Assembly: GCF_026460885.1 (NCBI RefSeq)
Contig: NZ_JAOVZW010000001.1
Location: 496,001 to 560,000, forward strand
Direction of reading: 5' to 3'
Origin: Chryseobacterium formosum
GTDB taxonomy: Bacteria > Bacteroidota > Bacteroidia > Flavobacteriales > Weeksellaceae
DNA: 64,000 bases
The notes under the pieces are model-generated. The model was not told the origin of the DNA. It saw nothing but the letters and a program-made list of their open reading frames with translations, and made no database searches. A program made the position numbers and the translations under genes. Positions 42,646 to 52,391 of this stretch are shown here, piece by piece (positions within the stretch are counted from its first letter, which is position 1; every line of letters starts with the position of its first letter).

Positions 42646-43545
42646 ATGAAAAAAATAATTATACTCTTTTTTCTGATAGTATTCAATTTCGGGTTTTCTC
42701 AGGAAATTCTCGCAACGGTACAAATCAACAATCAGCAAGTACAGGGAAGTAACCAAAGTGCTTTTAAAGCTTTAGAAAAAAGTCTTAGAGATTTTATCAA
42801 TAATACAAGCTGGACAGGAAAAAAACTTCAGAATTTTGAGAAAATCAAATCAAATTTCGCCATTGTTATAAGCAATCGGGATGGCAATAAATTTACGGCA
42901 CAGATTGTCGTTCAGGCGGTTCGTCCTGTTTTTAGCAGTTCTTATGAATCCCCTTTATTAAATTTAAAAGATAACAGATTTACTTTTGAATATGCTGAAA
43001 ATGAGAATCTTATTTTTAATGAAAGACAGTTTTCAGGTAAGAATTTGATTGATGTTATTAGTTTTTATGTGTATGTAATTTTGGGTTACGATGCAGATAG
43101 TTTTCAGTCAATGGGCGGAACTCAATGGTTTTCAAAAGCACAGCAGATTGCTCAGAATTCTCAAAACAGAGGTTATGAAGGATGGAATCAAATTAACGAA
43201 CCAAGGAGCCGTTCAATTTTAATCGGAGAAATTCTTAACCCGAATATGAGTCAGTTGCGTTCTACGATTTACACGTATCACAGAGCAGGTTTAGACGGTT
43301 TATTTAATCAAGATCAGACACAGTCAAAGAAAATTATTTTTGATGCTTTAATGCAGTTGAAAACATACGAGAACTCTTTCCAGCAGAATTATTTCTTCAA
43401 TCTTTTTATGGATACAAAAGCGGATGAGATATTTAATATTTTCAATTCCGGAAATAACGGTTCGGTAAACATCGGCACGCTGAAACAGCAAATGATTATT
43501 TTTTCGCCTAAAAATGCAGAATCTAAGTGGAATAAATGGAAGTAA
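42646..43545 (+). CDS. porD: DUF4835/PorD-like secreted protein
   Basis: A 299-residue exported protein of DUF4835, which databases also name PorD after a Porphyromonas gliding/secretion-linked gene. A signal peptide (MKKIIILFFLIVFNFGFSQ) leads into EILATVQINNQQVQGSNQSAFKALEKSLRDFINNTSWTGKKL, the family opening. The middle YYVYVILGYDADSFQSMGGTQWFSKAQQIAQ pattern and the RSTIYTYHRAGLDGLF motif also fit. It lies between coaBC and recN in the conserved order. Its role in type IX secretion is by family name only. Confidence 0.88.
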   Translation: MKKIIILFFLIVFNFGFSQEILATVQINNQQVQGSNQSAFKALEKSLRDFINNTSWTGKKLQNFEKIKSNFAIVISNRDGNKFTAQIVVQAVRPVFSSSYESPLLNLKDNRFTFEYAENENLIFNERQFSGKNLIDVISFYVYVILGYDADSFQSMGGTQWFSKAQQIAQNSQNRGYEGWNQINEPRSRSILIGEILNPNMSQLRSTIYTYHRAGLDGLFNQDQTQSKKIIFDALMQLKTYENSFQQNYFFNLFMDTKADEIFNIFNSGNNGSVNIGTLKQQMIIFSPKNAESKWNKWK

Positions 43546-43615
43546 TTATAATTCCTAACTTTTGATTTCTAAATTTTATATTTGCAGTACCAAAACGTAA
43601 TCTGCATCAGAATCT

Positions 43616-45265
43616 ATGCTTTCAAGAATTTACATTAAAAATTTTGCCCTCATTGATGCCCTCGAAGTATCTTTAAAAAATGGTTTACAGGTCATTACCG
43701 GTGAAACAGGAGCGGGTAAATCTATCATTTTGGGTGCGTTACGATTGATTTTAGGCGAAAGAGCAGATATAAAATCGATTTCTAAAGCGGAAGAAAAAAG
43801 TATTGTCGAGACAGAATTTGACCTAAATAATCAGTTTAAAAAATTCTTTATCGAAAATGATCTCGACTACGAACATCAAACGATTATCAGACGCGAAATT
43901 TTGCCTTCGGGTAAATCCAGAGCCTTTATCAATGATGTTCCTGTGACGTTGGATATTTTGAAAGAACTTACTTCACAGCTTATCGATATTCATTCACAGT
44001 TTGAAACATCTAATCTTTTTACTTCTGAGTATCAGTTTAAAATAATCGACGGACTTTCAGATAATAAAAAACTGATTGAAGATTACCAACATGACTTTTA
44101 CGAATATCAGACTTTAAAAACTCAGCTTAAAAAATATCAGACTCAACTTTATGAAAGTACTAAAGAAGGGGATTATAAGGAATTTCTTCTAAGTGAACTT
44201 GAAGATTTGAAAATGGATGATGTAAATTATGAAGATTTACAAAATCAGCTTTCTGTACAGGAAAACGCTGGAATGATCTCTGAAAATTTAGCTCAGCTTT
44301 TATCAAGATTTCATCAGGAAGAAATCGGAATTTTTTCATTTTTTAATGAAGCAAAATCTAAACTTTCTAAAATAGCCGAAGTTTCAACCAATTTTTCTGA
44401 GCTTAATACGAGATTGGAAGGTTCTTTTGTCGAATTGAAAGACATCATTTCTGAATTGGAAGATGAGTCTGAGAAAATTGAAATGAATCCTGAAACGTTA
44501 GCCCAGCTTTCGGAGTTTAACAATAAAATAAATATGCTTTTCCTTAAACATAATGTTTCAGACATTGAAGCTTTAAGAGAAATCAGAGATCAGCTTTCGG
44601 GTGAACAAAAAGGGACAGCAGAAATTGAAGTTTATATAGCAGAAATTCTTGAAAATATTTCTAAAAAAGAAAAATCTCTTGAATCTTTAAGCCAGAAACT
44701 TTCAAAAAACAGAAAGAAAAGTATTCCTGTTTTCATTAAAAAAGCAGAAGATTTGCTTAAAAAACTTGGTCTTGAAAAAGCAAAAGTTGATATTGAAATC
44801 AAGAATTCTTCAGAATATAATCAGTTTGGAAAAGAAAATATTCAGCTATTATTTCAGGCAAATTCAGGATTTCCTTTAAAACCTATTCAAACTGCAATTT
44901 CAGGTGGTGAAAGATCTCGAGTAATGCTTGCTGTTAAAAAAATTATTGCGGAAAGTGATGAACTTCCAACATTAATTTTAGACGAAATCGATACCGGTGT
45001 TTCAGGAAAAGTTGCCGAAGAAATCGGAAATCTGATGCGTGAAATGTCTGAAGATATGCAGTTAATTGTTATTTCTCATTTAGCACAGGTTGCCGCAAAA
45101 GGAAATGACAACTATAAAGTCGTGAAACAAGATGTAAATGGGAAAACACAGTCTACAATTATTCCTCTTAGTGACGAAGAAAAACTAAACGAAATTGCAC
45201 AGCTTCTTTCTGGAAGTAAAATTACTGAAGCTGCTTTAACGCAGGCTAAAGAATTGATAGGGTAA
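43616..45265 (+). CDS. recN: DNA repair protein RecN
   Basis: RecN is an SMC-like ATPase that tethers DNA ends during double-strand-break repair. The 549-residue protein has Walker A ITGETGAGKSIILGALRLILGERA near residues 30-50, a central coiled coil, the ABC signature AISGGERSRVMLAVKK, and Walker B TLILDEIDTGVSGKVAEEIG. It closes the bamD-rpoZ-coaBC-porD-recN unit and is followed by a terminator. Confidence 0.96.
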   Translation: MLSRIYIKNFALIDALEVSLKNGLQVITGETGAGKSIILGALRLILGERADIKSISKAEEKSIVETEFDLNNQFKKFFIENDLDYEHQTIIRREILPSGKSRAFINDVPVTLDILKELTSQLIDIHSQFETSNLFTSEYQFKIIDGLSDNKKLIEDYQHDFYEYQTLKTQLKKYQTQLYESTKEGDYKEFLLSELEDLKMDDVNYEDLQNQLSVQENAGMISENLAQLLSRFHQEEIGIFSFFNEAKSKLSKIAEVSTNFSELNTRLEGSFVELKDIISELEDESEKIEMNPETLAQLSEFNNKINMLFLKHNVSDIEALREIRDQLSGEQKGTAEIEVYIAEILENISKKEKSLESLSQKLSKNRKKSIPVFIKKAEDLLKKLGLEKAKVDIEIKNSSEYNQFGKENIQLLFQANSGFPLKPIQTAISGGERSRVMLAVKKIIAESDELPTLILDEIDTGVSGKVAEEIGNLMREMSEDMQLIVISHLAQVAAKGNDNYKVVKQDVNGKTQSTIIPLSDEEKLNEIAQLLSGSKITEAALTQAKELIG

Positions 45266-45322
45266 TTTTAATAAAAGTCTAATGGCTTCTTTTTTTTCTT
45301 TGCTCAATTTAAATAAACTTAC

Positions 45323-45351
45323 AAAAGCTTCTCTCCACAGAAGCTTTTTTT
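45323..45351 (+). terminator. Terminator of the bamD-recN unit
   Basis: AAAAGCTTCT pairs with AGAAGCTTTT around six bases and is followed by T residues, about 58 bases after recN. Confidence 0.8.
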
Positions 45352-45368
45352 ATTCCCACAACTTTACG

Positions 45369-45376
45369 TATTTTTG
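45369..45376 (+). promoter_or_regulatory. -7 element of the prolyl oligopeptidase gene
   Basis: TATTTTTG matches TAnnTTTG and ends 15 bases before the ATG at 45392. An upstream TTG that could be read as a start lies inside this element, so that longer frame is not used. Confidence 0.55.
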
Positions 45377-45391
45377 AGAAAATCCTTCACA

Positions 45392-47500
45392 ATGAATTTT
45401 AGACCAATCTTATTAACTGCTGGAGTTTTGTTTTCAGCAACTATTTATGCTCAGAAAATGACGTATCCTAAAGCTACAAAAGGTAATCAAACCGATACTT
45501 ACTTCGGAACTGCTGTTGCAGATCCATATAGAGATTTAGAAAATGATTCAGAACCAACAAAAAAATGGGTTGACGAAGAAGTAGCTTTTAGCCAGAGATA
45601 TTTGTCACAAATTCCTTACAGACAGGAAATTGTAAAGCAATTAACCGACATCTGGAATTACGAAAAGATTGGTGCTCCTTTCAAAGAAGGTGATTATACA
45701 TATTATTATAAAAACAATGGGTTACAGGCGCAATCAGTTTTGTACAGAACAAATAATAAAACAAAAGCGACAGAAGTATTTTTAGATCCGAATAAATTTT
45801 CTGAAAAAGGAACAACTTCTCTTGCCAATTTATCATTTAACAAAAAAGGAAATTTAGCAGCCTATTCAATCTCAGAAGGTGGTAGCGACTGGAATAAAAT
45901 TATTATTCTTGATGCTATTACTAAAAAACAAATCGATGAAACCATCGTTGATGTAAAATTCAGCGGAGTTGCATGGCAAGGTGATGAAGGTTTCTATTAT
46001 TCAAGCTATGATAAACCGAAAGAAGGTACAGTGCTTTCTGGAATGACCGATAAACACAAGGTATATTATCATAAATTAGGAACAAAACAGTCTGCGGATA
46101 AATTAATTTTCGGTGGAGAAAAAACTCCTAGAAGATATTTGGGAGCTTATCTTTCTGAAGATGAAAGATACTTAATTATTTCTGCGGCGAATGCAACCAA
46201 CGGAAATGAAGTTTATATTAAAGATTTGAAGAAAGGTGGTGATTTCATTCAGATCAATAATGGCTTTGATATTAACGCAAGTATTGTTGATACAGATGGT
46301 GATAATCTTTACATTTTTACAGATAAAGATGCTCCAAATATGCGTTTGGTAAAAACTACCATCCAAAATCCATCTCCTGAAACGTGGAAAGATGTTATTC
46401 CTGAAACAGAAAACGTATTAGGAATTTCCGGTGGTGGTGGTTATTTCTTCGCAACATATATGGTTGATGCGATTGATAAAATAAAGCAGTTTGACAAAGA
46501 TGGGAAGCTGATTAGAGAAATTTCTCTTCCTGGAAAAGGTAATGTTGGAGGTTTTGGGGGTAAAAAAACGGAGAAAGAGCTGTACTATTCTTTCAGTAAT
46601 TATATTACTCCGGGAACAACATATAAATTTAATGCAGATACAGGAAAATCTGAAATTTATCAAAAGCCCAAAGTAAAATTTAATCCTGAAGATTATGTTT
46701 CGGAACAGGTATTTTACACATCAAAAGACGGAACAAAAGTTCCGATGATGATTAATTATAAAAAAGGAATTAAACTCGACGGAAAAAATCCAACGATGCT
46801 TTATTCTTACGGAGGTTTCAACATCAGTTTACAGCCTTCTTTTTCTGTAGTCAACGCAATCTGGATGGAAAATGGAGGAATTTACGCCGTTCCAAACATT
46901 CGTGGAGGTGGAGAATACGGGAAGAAATGGCACGATGCAGGAACGAAGATGCAGAAGAAAAATGTATTTGAAGATTTCATCGCAGCTGGAGAATATTTAC
47001 AATCTAAAGGATATACTTCTAAAGAATATATGGCACTTTCAGGTAGATCAAATGGAGGATTATTAGTGGGTGCAACGATGACGATGCGTCCGGATTTGGC
47101 AAAAGTTGCCTTTCCGGGGGTTGGAGTTTTAGATATGTTGAGATATAACAAATTTACAGCTGGAGCAGGTTGGTCTTACGATTACGGAACCGCAGAAGAC
47201 AATAAAGAAATGTTTGATTATTTGAAATCATATTCTCCGGTTCATAATGTTAGAGCAGGAACTTGTTATCCATCAACGATGATTATTACGAGTGATCATG
47301 ATGACAGAGTTGTTCCGGCGCATTCATTTAAGTTTGGTGCAGAATTGCAGGAAAAACAGAAATGTGCAAACCCTATTTTAGTAAGAATCGAGAAAAATGC
47401 AGGTCACGGAGCAGGAAGAGCCACCGATCAGGTAATCAGCGAAAATGCAGACTTGATTTCTTTTGCGTTGTATGAGATGGGAATTAAAAAATTAAAATAA
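45392..47500 (+). CDS. Prolyl oligopeptidase family serine peptidase (S9A)
   Basis: A 702-residue exported peptidase that cleaves short peptides after proline. From the ATG at 45392 a signal peptide (NFRPILLTAGVLFSATIYAQ) leads into the propeller domain (DPYRDLENDSEPTKKWVDEE). The catalytic triad is Ser in ALSGRSNGGLLVGA, Asp in ITSDHDDRVVP and His in NAGHGAGR. The RGGGEYGKKWHDAG motif is typical of S9A. It probably acts in the periplasm on peptides taken up as food. Single gene. Confidence 0.93.
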   Translation: MNFRPILLTAGVLFSATIYAQKMTYPKATKGNQTDTYFGTAVADPYRDLENDSEPTKKWVDEEVAFSQRYLSQIPYRQEIVKQLTDIWNYEKIGAPFKEGDYTYYYKNNGLQAQSVLYRTNNKTKATEVFLDPNKFSEKGTTSLANLSFNKKGNLAAYSISEGGSDWNKIIILDAITKKQIDETIVDVKFSGVAWQGDEGFYYSSYDKPKEGTVLSGMTDKHKVYYHKLGTKQSADKLIFGGEKTPRRYLGAYLSEDERYLIISAANATNGNEVYIKDLKKGGDFIQINNGFDINASIVDTDGDNLYIFTDKDAPNMRLVKTTIQNPSPETWKDVIPETENVLGISGGGGYFFATYMVDAIDKIKQFDKDGKLIREISLPGKGNVGGFGGKKTEKELYYSFSNYITPGTTYKFNADTGKSEIYQKPKVKFNPEDYVSEQVFYTSKDGTKVPMMINYKKGIKLDGKNPTMLYSYGGFNISLQPSFSVVNAIWMENGGIYAVPNIRGGGEYGKKWHDAGTKMQKKNVFEDFIAAGEYLQSKGYTSKEYMALSGRSNGGLLVGATMTMRPDLAKVAFPGVGVLDMLRYNKFTAGAGWSYDYGTAEDNKEMFDYLKSYSPVHNVRAGTCYPSTMIITSDHDDRVVPAHSFKFGAELQEKQKCANPILVRIEKNAGHGAGRATDQVISENADLISFALYEMGIKKLK

Positions 47501-47511
47501 ATAATCGCCAT

Positions 47512-47557
47512 CGTCATTTCGAGTAACGAAACGAAGTGTAGTGTATCGAGAAATTTT
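47512..47557. repeat. Dispersed-type repeat (GTCATTTCGAG family)
   Basis: CGTCATTTCGAGTAACGAAA continues to TATCGAGAAATT. I recall near-identical GTCATTTCGAG...CGAGAAAT sequences between genes across Bacteroidota, hence this call from memory. The rest of 47501-47837 (337 bases without a gene) holds the terminator below and then AT-rich DNA leading to the mutase; I see no ORF or RNA. Confidence 0.4.
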
Positions 47558-47561
47558 TAAT

Positions 47562-47597
47562 AAAAGCGAGATTGTAGAGGACAGTCTCGCTTTTTGT
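47562..47597 (+). terminator. Terminator of the prolyl oligopeptidase gene
   Basis: AAAAGCGAGA and TCTCGCTTTT pair perfectly over ten bases around a 13-base loop, followed by further T. Confidence 0.8.
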
Positions 47598-47837
47598 TTT
47601 AATTAAAAAGCTCTTGTCATGTGTAAGTCACATAAACTTTATAGAAATGAGTGAAAAAATTAGAGCAGATAAGAAAGAAAATCAAAAATTTTCAAAAAAT
47701 TAATATGTTCTTTTCTGCGGATTGATTTTAAAAACTATCTGTGACTAATGTGTTTAAAATTCTTCTTTTTATATTGAAAATCAAACACAAAACATTATTC
47801 CAAAAATGCTTACTTTTAAAATCTTAAATCAGAACTC

Positions 47838-49955
47838 ATGAGAAGGGAAATTCAAAACAAAAATCCCCAGTTTAGCATATCAGAAAAGCATCTTGAAATT
47901 TATCAATTTGAGAAAGACGGATTAGAATTAAAGTCAAAATATACGGCTGAAGATATTAAAGATAAAAGTATTGCAGATAGTTCTCCCGGAATTGCACCTT
48001 ATTTAAGAGGTCCCTACTCAACGATGTATGTTCAAAAACCTTGGACAGTTCGTCAGTATGCTGGTTTTTCCACTGCAGAAGAGTCCAACGCTTTTTACAG
48101 AAGAAATTTAGCAGCAGGACAAAAAGGGCTTTCGGTAGCTTTTGATTTGGCGACGCACAGAGGTTATGATTCAGACCATGCAAGAGTTGTAGGAGATGTA
48201 GGTAAAGCGGGGGTTGCAATTGATTCTGTGGAGGATATGAAAATTTTATTCAATGAAATTCCTTTGGATGAAATCTCGGTTTCCATGACAATGAATGGTG
48301 CAGTTTTGCCGATTCTTTCGTTTTATATAGTTGCTGCAGAAGAACAGGGCGTTTCTCAGGATAAGCTTTCAGGAACCATTCAGAATGATATTTTGAAAGA
48401 ATTTATGGTGCGTAATACTTACATTTATCCACCAACTCCTTCTATGAAAATTATTGCGGATATTTTTGAATATACCTCGAGAAATATTCCGAAATTCAAC
48501 TCTATATCTATTTCGGGTTATCATATGCAGGAAGCGGGAGCAACTCCGGTTTTGGAAATGGCATATACTTTAGCAGACGGTTTAGAATATGTAAGAACAG
48601 GAATTAAAGCAGGAATGAATGTCGATGATTTTGCCCCAAGATTATCGTTTTTCTGGGCAATCGGAATGAACCACTTCATGGAAATTGCAAAAATGCGTGC
48701 TGCAAGATATATTTGGGCAACGTTGTTGAAACAATTTAACCCTCAAAATCCAAAATCTTTAGCTTTAAGAACGCACTCTCAAACTTCGGGTTGGTCTTTA
48801 ACGGAGCAGGAACCCTTCAATAATATTACAAGAACTGCCATAGAAGCGTTGTCTTCAGCTTTAGGCGGGACTCAATCTTTGCATACAAATGCTTTAGATG
48901 AAGCAATTGCTCTTCCTACAGATTATTCAGCGAAAATTGCAAGAAATACACAAATTATCCTTCAACAGGAAAGTGGAATCTGTGATGTTGTGGATCCGAT
49001 GGGAGGAAGTAATTTGGTTGAATCTTTGACTCAGCAAATGATCGAAGAAGCCATGAAGTACATTGATGAGGTCGAAAAAGAAGGTGGAATGACAAAAGCC
49101 ATCGAAGCAGGAATTCCAAAGATGAGAATTGAGGAAGCAGCTGCAAGAAAACAGGCAAAAATAGACAGCAGTGAAGAATTTATTATTGGGGTAAATTCTT
49201 TTAAATCAGCTTTAAAACAGACTCCAATCGAGATTTTAGATATTGATAATACAGAAGTTCGTAGAAAACAAATCGAAAGATTAGATTCCATAAAATCTAG
49301 CAGAAATTCTGAATCTGTTGAAGATGTTTTAAATCAAATCCGAGAATCTGCAAAAACAGGAAACGGAAATCTTTTGGCATTGTGCATTGAAGCAGCTCGC
49401 AGAAGAGTAACTTTAGGCGAAATGAGCGATGCGATGGAAGAAACTTTCGGTCGTTATAAAGCCAATATCAGAACAATTCAAGGGGTTTATGCTATGAATG
49501 CAGGAAAAAACGAATACTTTGGAAAAGCTTTGGAGCTGACTCAAAAATTTGAAGAAGAAGAAGGTCGTCGTCCAAGAATTATGGTGGCAAAAATGGGGCA
49601 GGATGGTCATGATCGCGGAGCAAAAGTAGTTGCTACTGCATTTGCAGATATGGGATTTGACGTTGATGTCGCACCTTTATTTCAAACTCCGGAAGAGGTT
49701 GCAAAACAGGCAGTTGAGAATGATATTCATATTTTAGGAGTTTCAAGTTTGGCGGCTGGTCACAAAACTTTGGTTCCACAAGTTGTTGAAGAACTGAAAA
49801 AACTTGGAGCAGAAGATATTACAATTGTTGTTGGTGGAGTAATCCCGCAACAGGATTATGAGTTTTTATATGCGAACGGAGCCGACTTTATTTTCGGTCC
49901 AGGAACTAATCTTCCGAAATGTGCGGTTGATATTTTGAACCGTTTTTTAGATTAA
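47838..49955 (+). CDS. Methylmalonyl-CoA mutase (large-subunit type with B12 domain)
   Basis: A 705-residue adenosylcobalamin enzyme that interconverts methylmalonyl-CoA and succinyl-CoA. The CoA-binding barrel (residues about 60-560) has [28 protein letters not shown] and [27 protein letters not shown]. The cobalamin domain at the end has the DxHxxG motif ([11 protein letters not shown]), the [10 protein letters not shown] motif and [19 protein letters not shown]. No small subunit gene is next to it, so it is either the large subunit with a partner elsewhere or a homodimer. The GTPase MeaB at 59147 protects this enzyme. Confidence 0.93.
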   Translation: MRREIQNKNPQFSISEKHLEIYQFEKDGLELKSKYTAEDIKDKSIADSSPGIAPYLRGPYSTMYVQKPWTVRQYAGFSTAEESNAFYRRNLAAGQKGLSVAFDLATHRGYDSDHARVVGDVGKAGVAIDSVEDMKILFNEIPLDEISVSMTMNGAVLPILSFYIVAAEEQGVSQDKLSGTIQNDILKEFMVRNTYIYPPTPSMKIIADIFEYTSRNIPKFNSISISGYHMQEAGATPVLEMAYTLADGLEYVRTGIKAGMNVDDFAPRLSFFWAIGMNHFMEIAKMRAARYIWATLLKQFNPQNPKSLALRTHSQTSGWSLTEQEPFNNITRTAIEALSSALGGTQSLHTNALDEAIALPTDYSAKIARNTQIILQQESGICDVVDPMGGSNLVESLTQQMIEEAMKYIDEVEKEGGMTKAIEAGIPKMRIEEAAARKQAKIDSSEEFIIGVNSFKSALKQTPIEILDIDNTEVRRKQIERLDSIKSSRNSESVEDVLNQIRESAKTGNGNLLALCIEAARRRVTLGEMSDAMEETFGRYKANIRTIQGVYAMNAGKNEYFGKALELTQKFEEEEGRRPRIMVAKMGQDGHDRGAKVVATAFADMGFDVDVAPLFQTPEEVAKQAVENDIHILGVSSLAAGHKTLVPQVVEELKKLGAEDITIVVGGVIPQQDYEFLYANGADFIFGPGTNLPKCAVDILNRFLD

Positions 49956-50023
49956 AATGTGATTAGAATCCAATAAGTTGCACGACGTTTGTATTGTAGA
50001 CCATAACCAAAAAATAAAATGTT

Positions 50024-50524
50024 ATGGCTTATACAGTAATTTCAGTATTTCCGGAGACTGTGGATACAGCGGAAATCAAAACACAACTCATCAACAACGG
50101 ATTTCAGGAAGAAGATATCGTTGTTTCTACGTCAAAATTTGATAATAATTCCACTTTAGAAGATTATCAGGAAGATGAAAAAACAAAAAGTTTCTGGGAT
50201 CATGTTTTTGTTAACGATAACGAGATTTTAGCAGCTTACAGTAAGCAAAGTGTTGGGAAAATTAATTTGGTGGTTTATGCATCCACGCTTATAGAAGCGC
50301 AAAATGCTAAGAAAATTTTAGATCAGCACGGAGCTCTGAAAATTTATAATAAACCTTCTTTCAACGAAGCAAATTCTGAAACAGCAGGTTTACCGGAAGA
50401 TGTTTACAACGGTATCATTGCAAAAGCTAAGCATGATGTTTACTTTTTGGATCAGGAAAGAGTATATTCTCCAAACAGCAAAGGAATGGGCGATACAATG
50501 GACGGATTAGGTTCTAAAGATTAA
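50024..50524 (+). CDS. Hypothetical protein
   Basis: A 166-residue soluble protein I do not recognise with confidence. The amino part (MAYTVISVFPETVDTAEIKTQLINNGFQEEDIVVSTSKFD) looks like the strand-helix start of general-stress proteins of the YflT/heat-shock-induced type, whose members share a V-x-A-F-x-N-R pattern that is only loosely matched here. The middle has INLVVYASTLIEAQNAKKILDQHGA; the end is Gly- and Asp-rich. It follows the mutase gene by 68 bases and ends in a bidirectional terminator. Confidence 0.65.
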   Translation: MAYTVISVFPETVDTAEIKTQLINNGFQEEDIVVSTSKFDNNSTLEDYQEDEKTKSFWDHVFVNDNEILAAYSKQSVGKINLVVYASTLIEAQNAKKILDQHGALKIYNKPSFNEANSETAGLPEDVYNGIIAKAKHDVYFLDQERVYSPNSKGMGDTMDGLGSKD

Positions 50525-50546
50525 AAAAACATCCACTTTATAAAAC

Positions 50547-50579
50547 AAAAGTGACCATCAATTTGATGGTCACTTTTTA
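50547..50579. terminator. Bidirectional terminator
   Basis: AAAAGTGACCATCAA and its perfect complement (15 bp) flank one base and are followed by T residues on both strands. It ends the hypothetical gene and the convergent ABC permease gene. Confidence 0.85.
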
Positions 50580-51737
50580 TATTTTCCAGGATTTTATCAG
50601 CCATCGATAAATAAGAATATTCACAAAGAAATAAACTAAAATTGGAATGATGATAATTGCTGTCAAAAGCAAAGGATTGATATACATCGAGAGTAAACCA
50701 TTAGAAACATCAGATTTTGCAATAAAGTATTGACCTGCCGCAATCATTCCTAAACTTAAAATTAGTACAAACATCAAATTCAAACTGAATTTTCTGCTGA
50801 TATCACTCACCATTTTCTTTGGAGAATATCCTAAACTGTTTTTAATAGAAACTTCTTCCTGCTTTTCTAAAAACTGAATCTTTATAAAACTTACGATAAT
50901 ATAAAGACACAAAGCAAAGATAAAAACTCCCAAAACAGCAATTATTTTTAAAACTAAAAACAGTTTTGACTTTATTTTTGCTGAACGAAGACTTTCCTGA
51001 TTCGATTCGTAGCCGTTTTCTTTCATTTTAGAAATCAAGCCTTCATCACCGGAATCTTTTACCTGAACCAAAACCCGGTTGTAAATTTTGGGTTGTGTAG
51101 CAAGTTGAGGTTTCGCTGCGATGTTCAGAGAATCAAGGAATTTTTTTGGAATTAAAACAGAATGAATCCTGTCTGAAAGTCCAACCATTTTTCCTTTATA
51201 AGTCTTATTTTCATTGTTAACGGTGATATTGATGTTCACAACGATTTTCTTGGCAAAATCTTCAGAAATCTGCGGTAAGCCTTGGTTTAAAGCAAATCCG
51301 TAATTGTAAAGATTCAAATATTCTCTTGAAATAATAATCGGAATTTCATCTCCTTTTGCCTGAAATTCTTCCTCAGTCAAATCAGTATCAATCGCTTTTA
51401 AATCTAAACCTTCAAAATACAAATCAGTATAAAAAGGAATAAAATCCCCACCATTTGCCGAAGCTTTAAACTCATTCGCAGAAAAAGGATAAATACTTTT
51501 TACTTCAGCCCAGTTTTTAATTTTTGAAACGTCATTTTCATTAAAGCCAAGAAGTTCTTTCCTTCCGATATTATCAGGCGTAATTTTCTTGCTGAAAGTC
51601 AGCCAGTAATTGCTGTCACTGCTTTTACTTCCGAAAAGACGGTTTGCATTTTCGTACAGTTGCAGACAAGACAAAACCAAAATAAAGGCAATGAATAATC
51701 CTGCGTATAAAATAATTGAATTAAAAATTTTCTTCAT
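50577..51737 (-). CDS. ABC transporter permease, FtsX/MacB-like
   Basis: A 386-residue inner-membrane protein with one helix at the amino end (about 5-28), a large periplasmic domain, and three helices in the carboxyl third (about 265-290, 318-340, 352-380). This 1+3 layout and the KIQFLEKQEEVSIKNSLGYSPKKMV segment match FtsX/MacB-type permeases, which work with cytoplasmic ATPases to extrude or pull on envelope molecules. It lies 6 bases after the ATPase gene. Substrate unknown; the partner lipoprotein upstream may be the periplasmic component. Confidence 0.8.
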   Translation of the reverse strand: MKKIFNSIILYAGLFIAFILVLSCLQLYENANRLFGSKSSDSNYWLTFSKKITPDNIGRKELLGFNENDVSKIKNWAEVKSIYPFSANEFKASANGGDFIPFYTDLYFEGLDLKAIDTDLTEEEFQAKGDEIPIIISREYLNLYNYGFALNQGLPQISEDFAKKIVVNINITVNNENKTYKGKMVGLSDRIHSVLIPKKFLDSLNIAAKPQLATQPKIYNRVLVQVKDSGDEGLISKMKENGYESNQESLRSAKIKSKLFLVLKIIAVLGVFIFALCLYIIVSFIKIQFLEKQEEVSIKNSLGYSPKKMVSDISRKFSLNLMFVLILSLGMIAAGQYFIAKSDVSNGLLSMYINPLLLTAIIIIPILVYFFVNILIYRWLIKSWKI

Positions 51738-51743
51738 AAGCTT

Positions 51744-52391
51744 TTATAAATGAAGAATTTGATAATCATGCTCGAAAGAAAACTTATTCAGCTCAAAAAA
51801 AATAACTGAACTTCCGCTTTCCGTCGATACTTCATCAATCAATGAGAAAGCAATCTGCTTATTATTCATATCCAAATGACTGAAACATTCATCGTAAATC
51901 AGAAAATCTGTAGGATTGATAAGGCTTCTCACAATCGCACTTCTTTGGCGTTCTCCGTACGAACAGTTTTCTGCTTTTTTATTCAGAAGATTTTCTATTC
52001 CCAGTCTTTTAGCATATTCTTCCATTTTAGGAATAAATTGTTTTCGGTCTTTATTAAAAACACGAAGCAGAATATTTTCCGAAATCGTAAGGTTTTTAAT
52101 TAATCTTACATCCTGAAAAAGCAGACTTACTCCATCTTTTCTGTTTTTTACAATCTCTTCCAGATGAAGATTTTTCACAGTTTGCTGGTCATATTTTATA
52201 TTTCCTTCATACTGAAAATGAGCACCCAAAATTGCGATTGCCAAAGTAGATTTTCCACTCCCGGAAGGTGCGACAATCAGAAACTTTTTTCCTTTTGAGA
52301 AAGAAATGTTTTTATTCCAGATTTCAGATTGTTCGATATTTCTGGGAGTGAAATATTTTGGGGAAATGTTTTCTAATATTAAATTAGTCAT
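51744..52391 (-). CDS. ABC transporter ATP-binding protein
   Basis: A 215-residue ATPase of ABC type with Walker A VAPSGSGKSTLA near residue 43, a Q-loop, signature NCSYGERQRSAIVRSL and Walker B DFLIYDECFSHLD. The motif is CSYGE rather than LSGGQ, and the first amino residues (ENISPKYFTPRN) lack the normal opening strand pattern, so it is a divergent member. It overlaps the lipoprotein gene by eight bases and is followed by the permease. It should energise that transporter. Confidence 0.87.
   Translation of the reverse strand: MTNLILENISPKYFTPRNIEQSEIWNKNISFSKGKKFLIVAPSGSGKSTLAIAILGAHFQYEGNIKYDQQTVKNLHLEEIVKNRKDGVSLLFQDVRLIKNLTISENILLRVFNKDRKQFIPKMEEYAKRLGIENLLNKKAENCSYGERQRSAIVRSLINPTDFLIYDECFSHLDMNNKQIAFSLIDEVSTESGSSVIFFELNKFSFEHDYQILHL

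Noticed and set aside
45374-45391. TTG start for the prolyl oligopeptidase
   Set aside because: The TTG lies inside the -7 promoter element, so it would not be transcribed.
46882-47151. 89-codon minus-strand frame in the prolyl oligopeptidase gene
   Set aside because: It is antisense to the catalytic domain; its length fits chance in codon-biased DNA.
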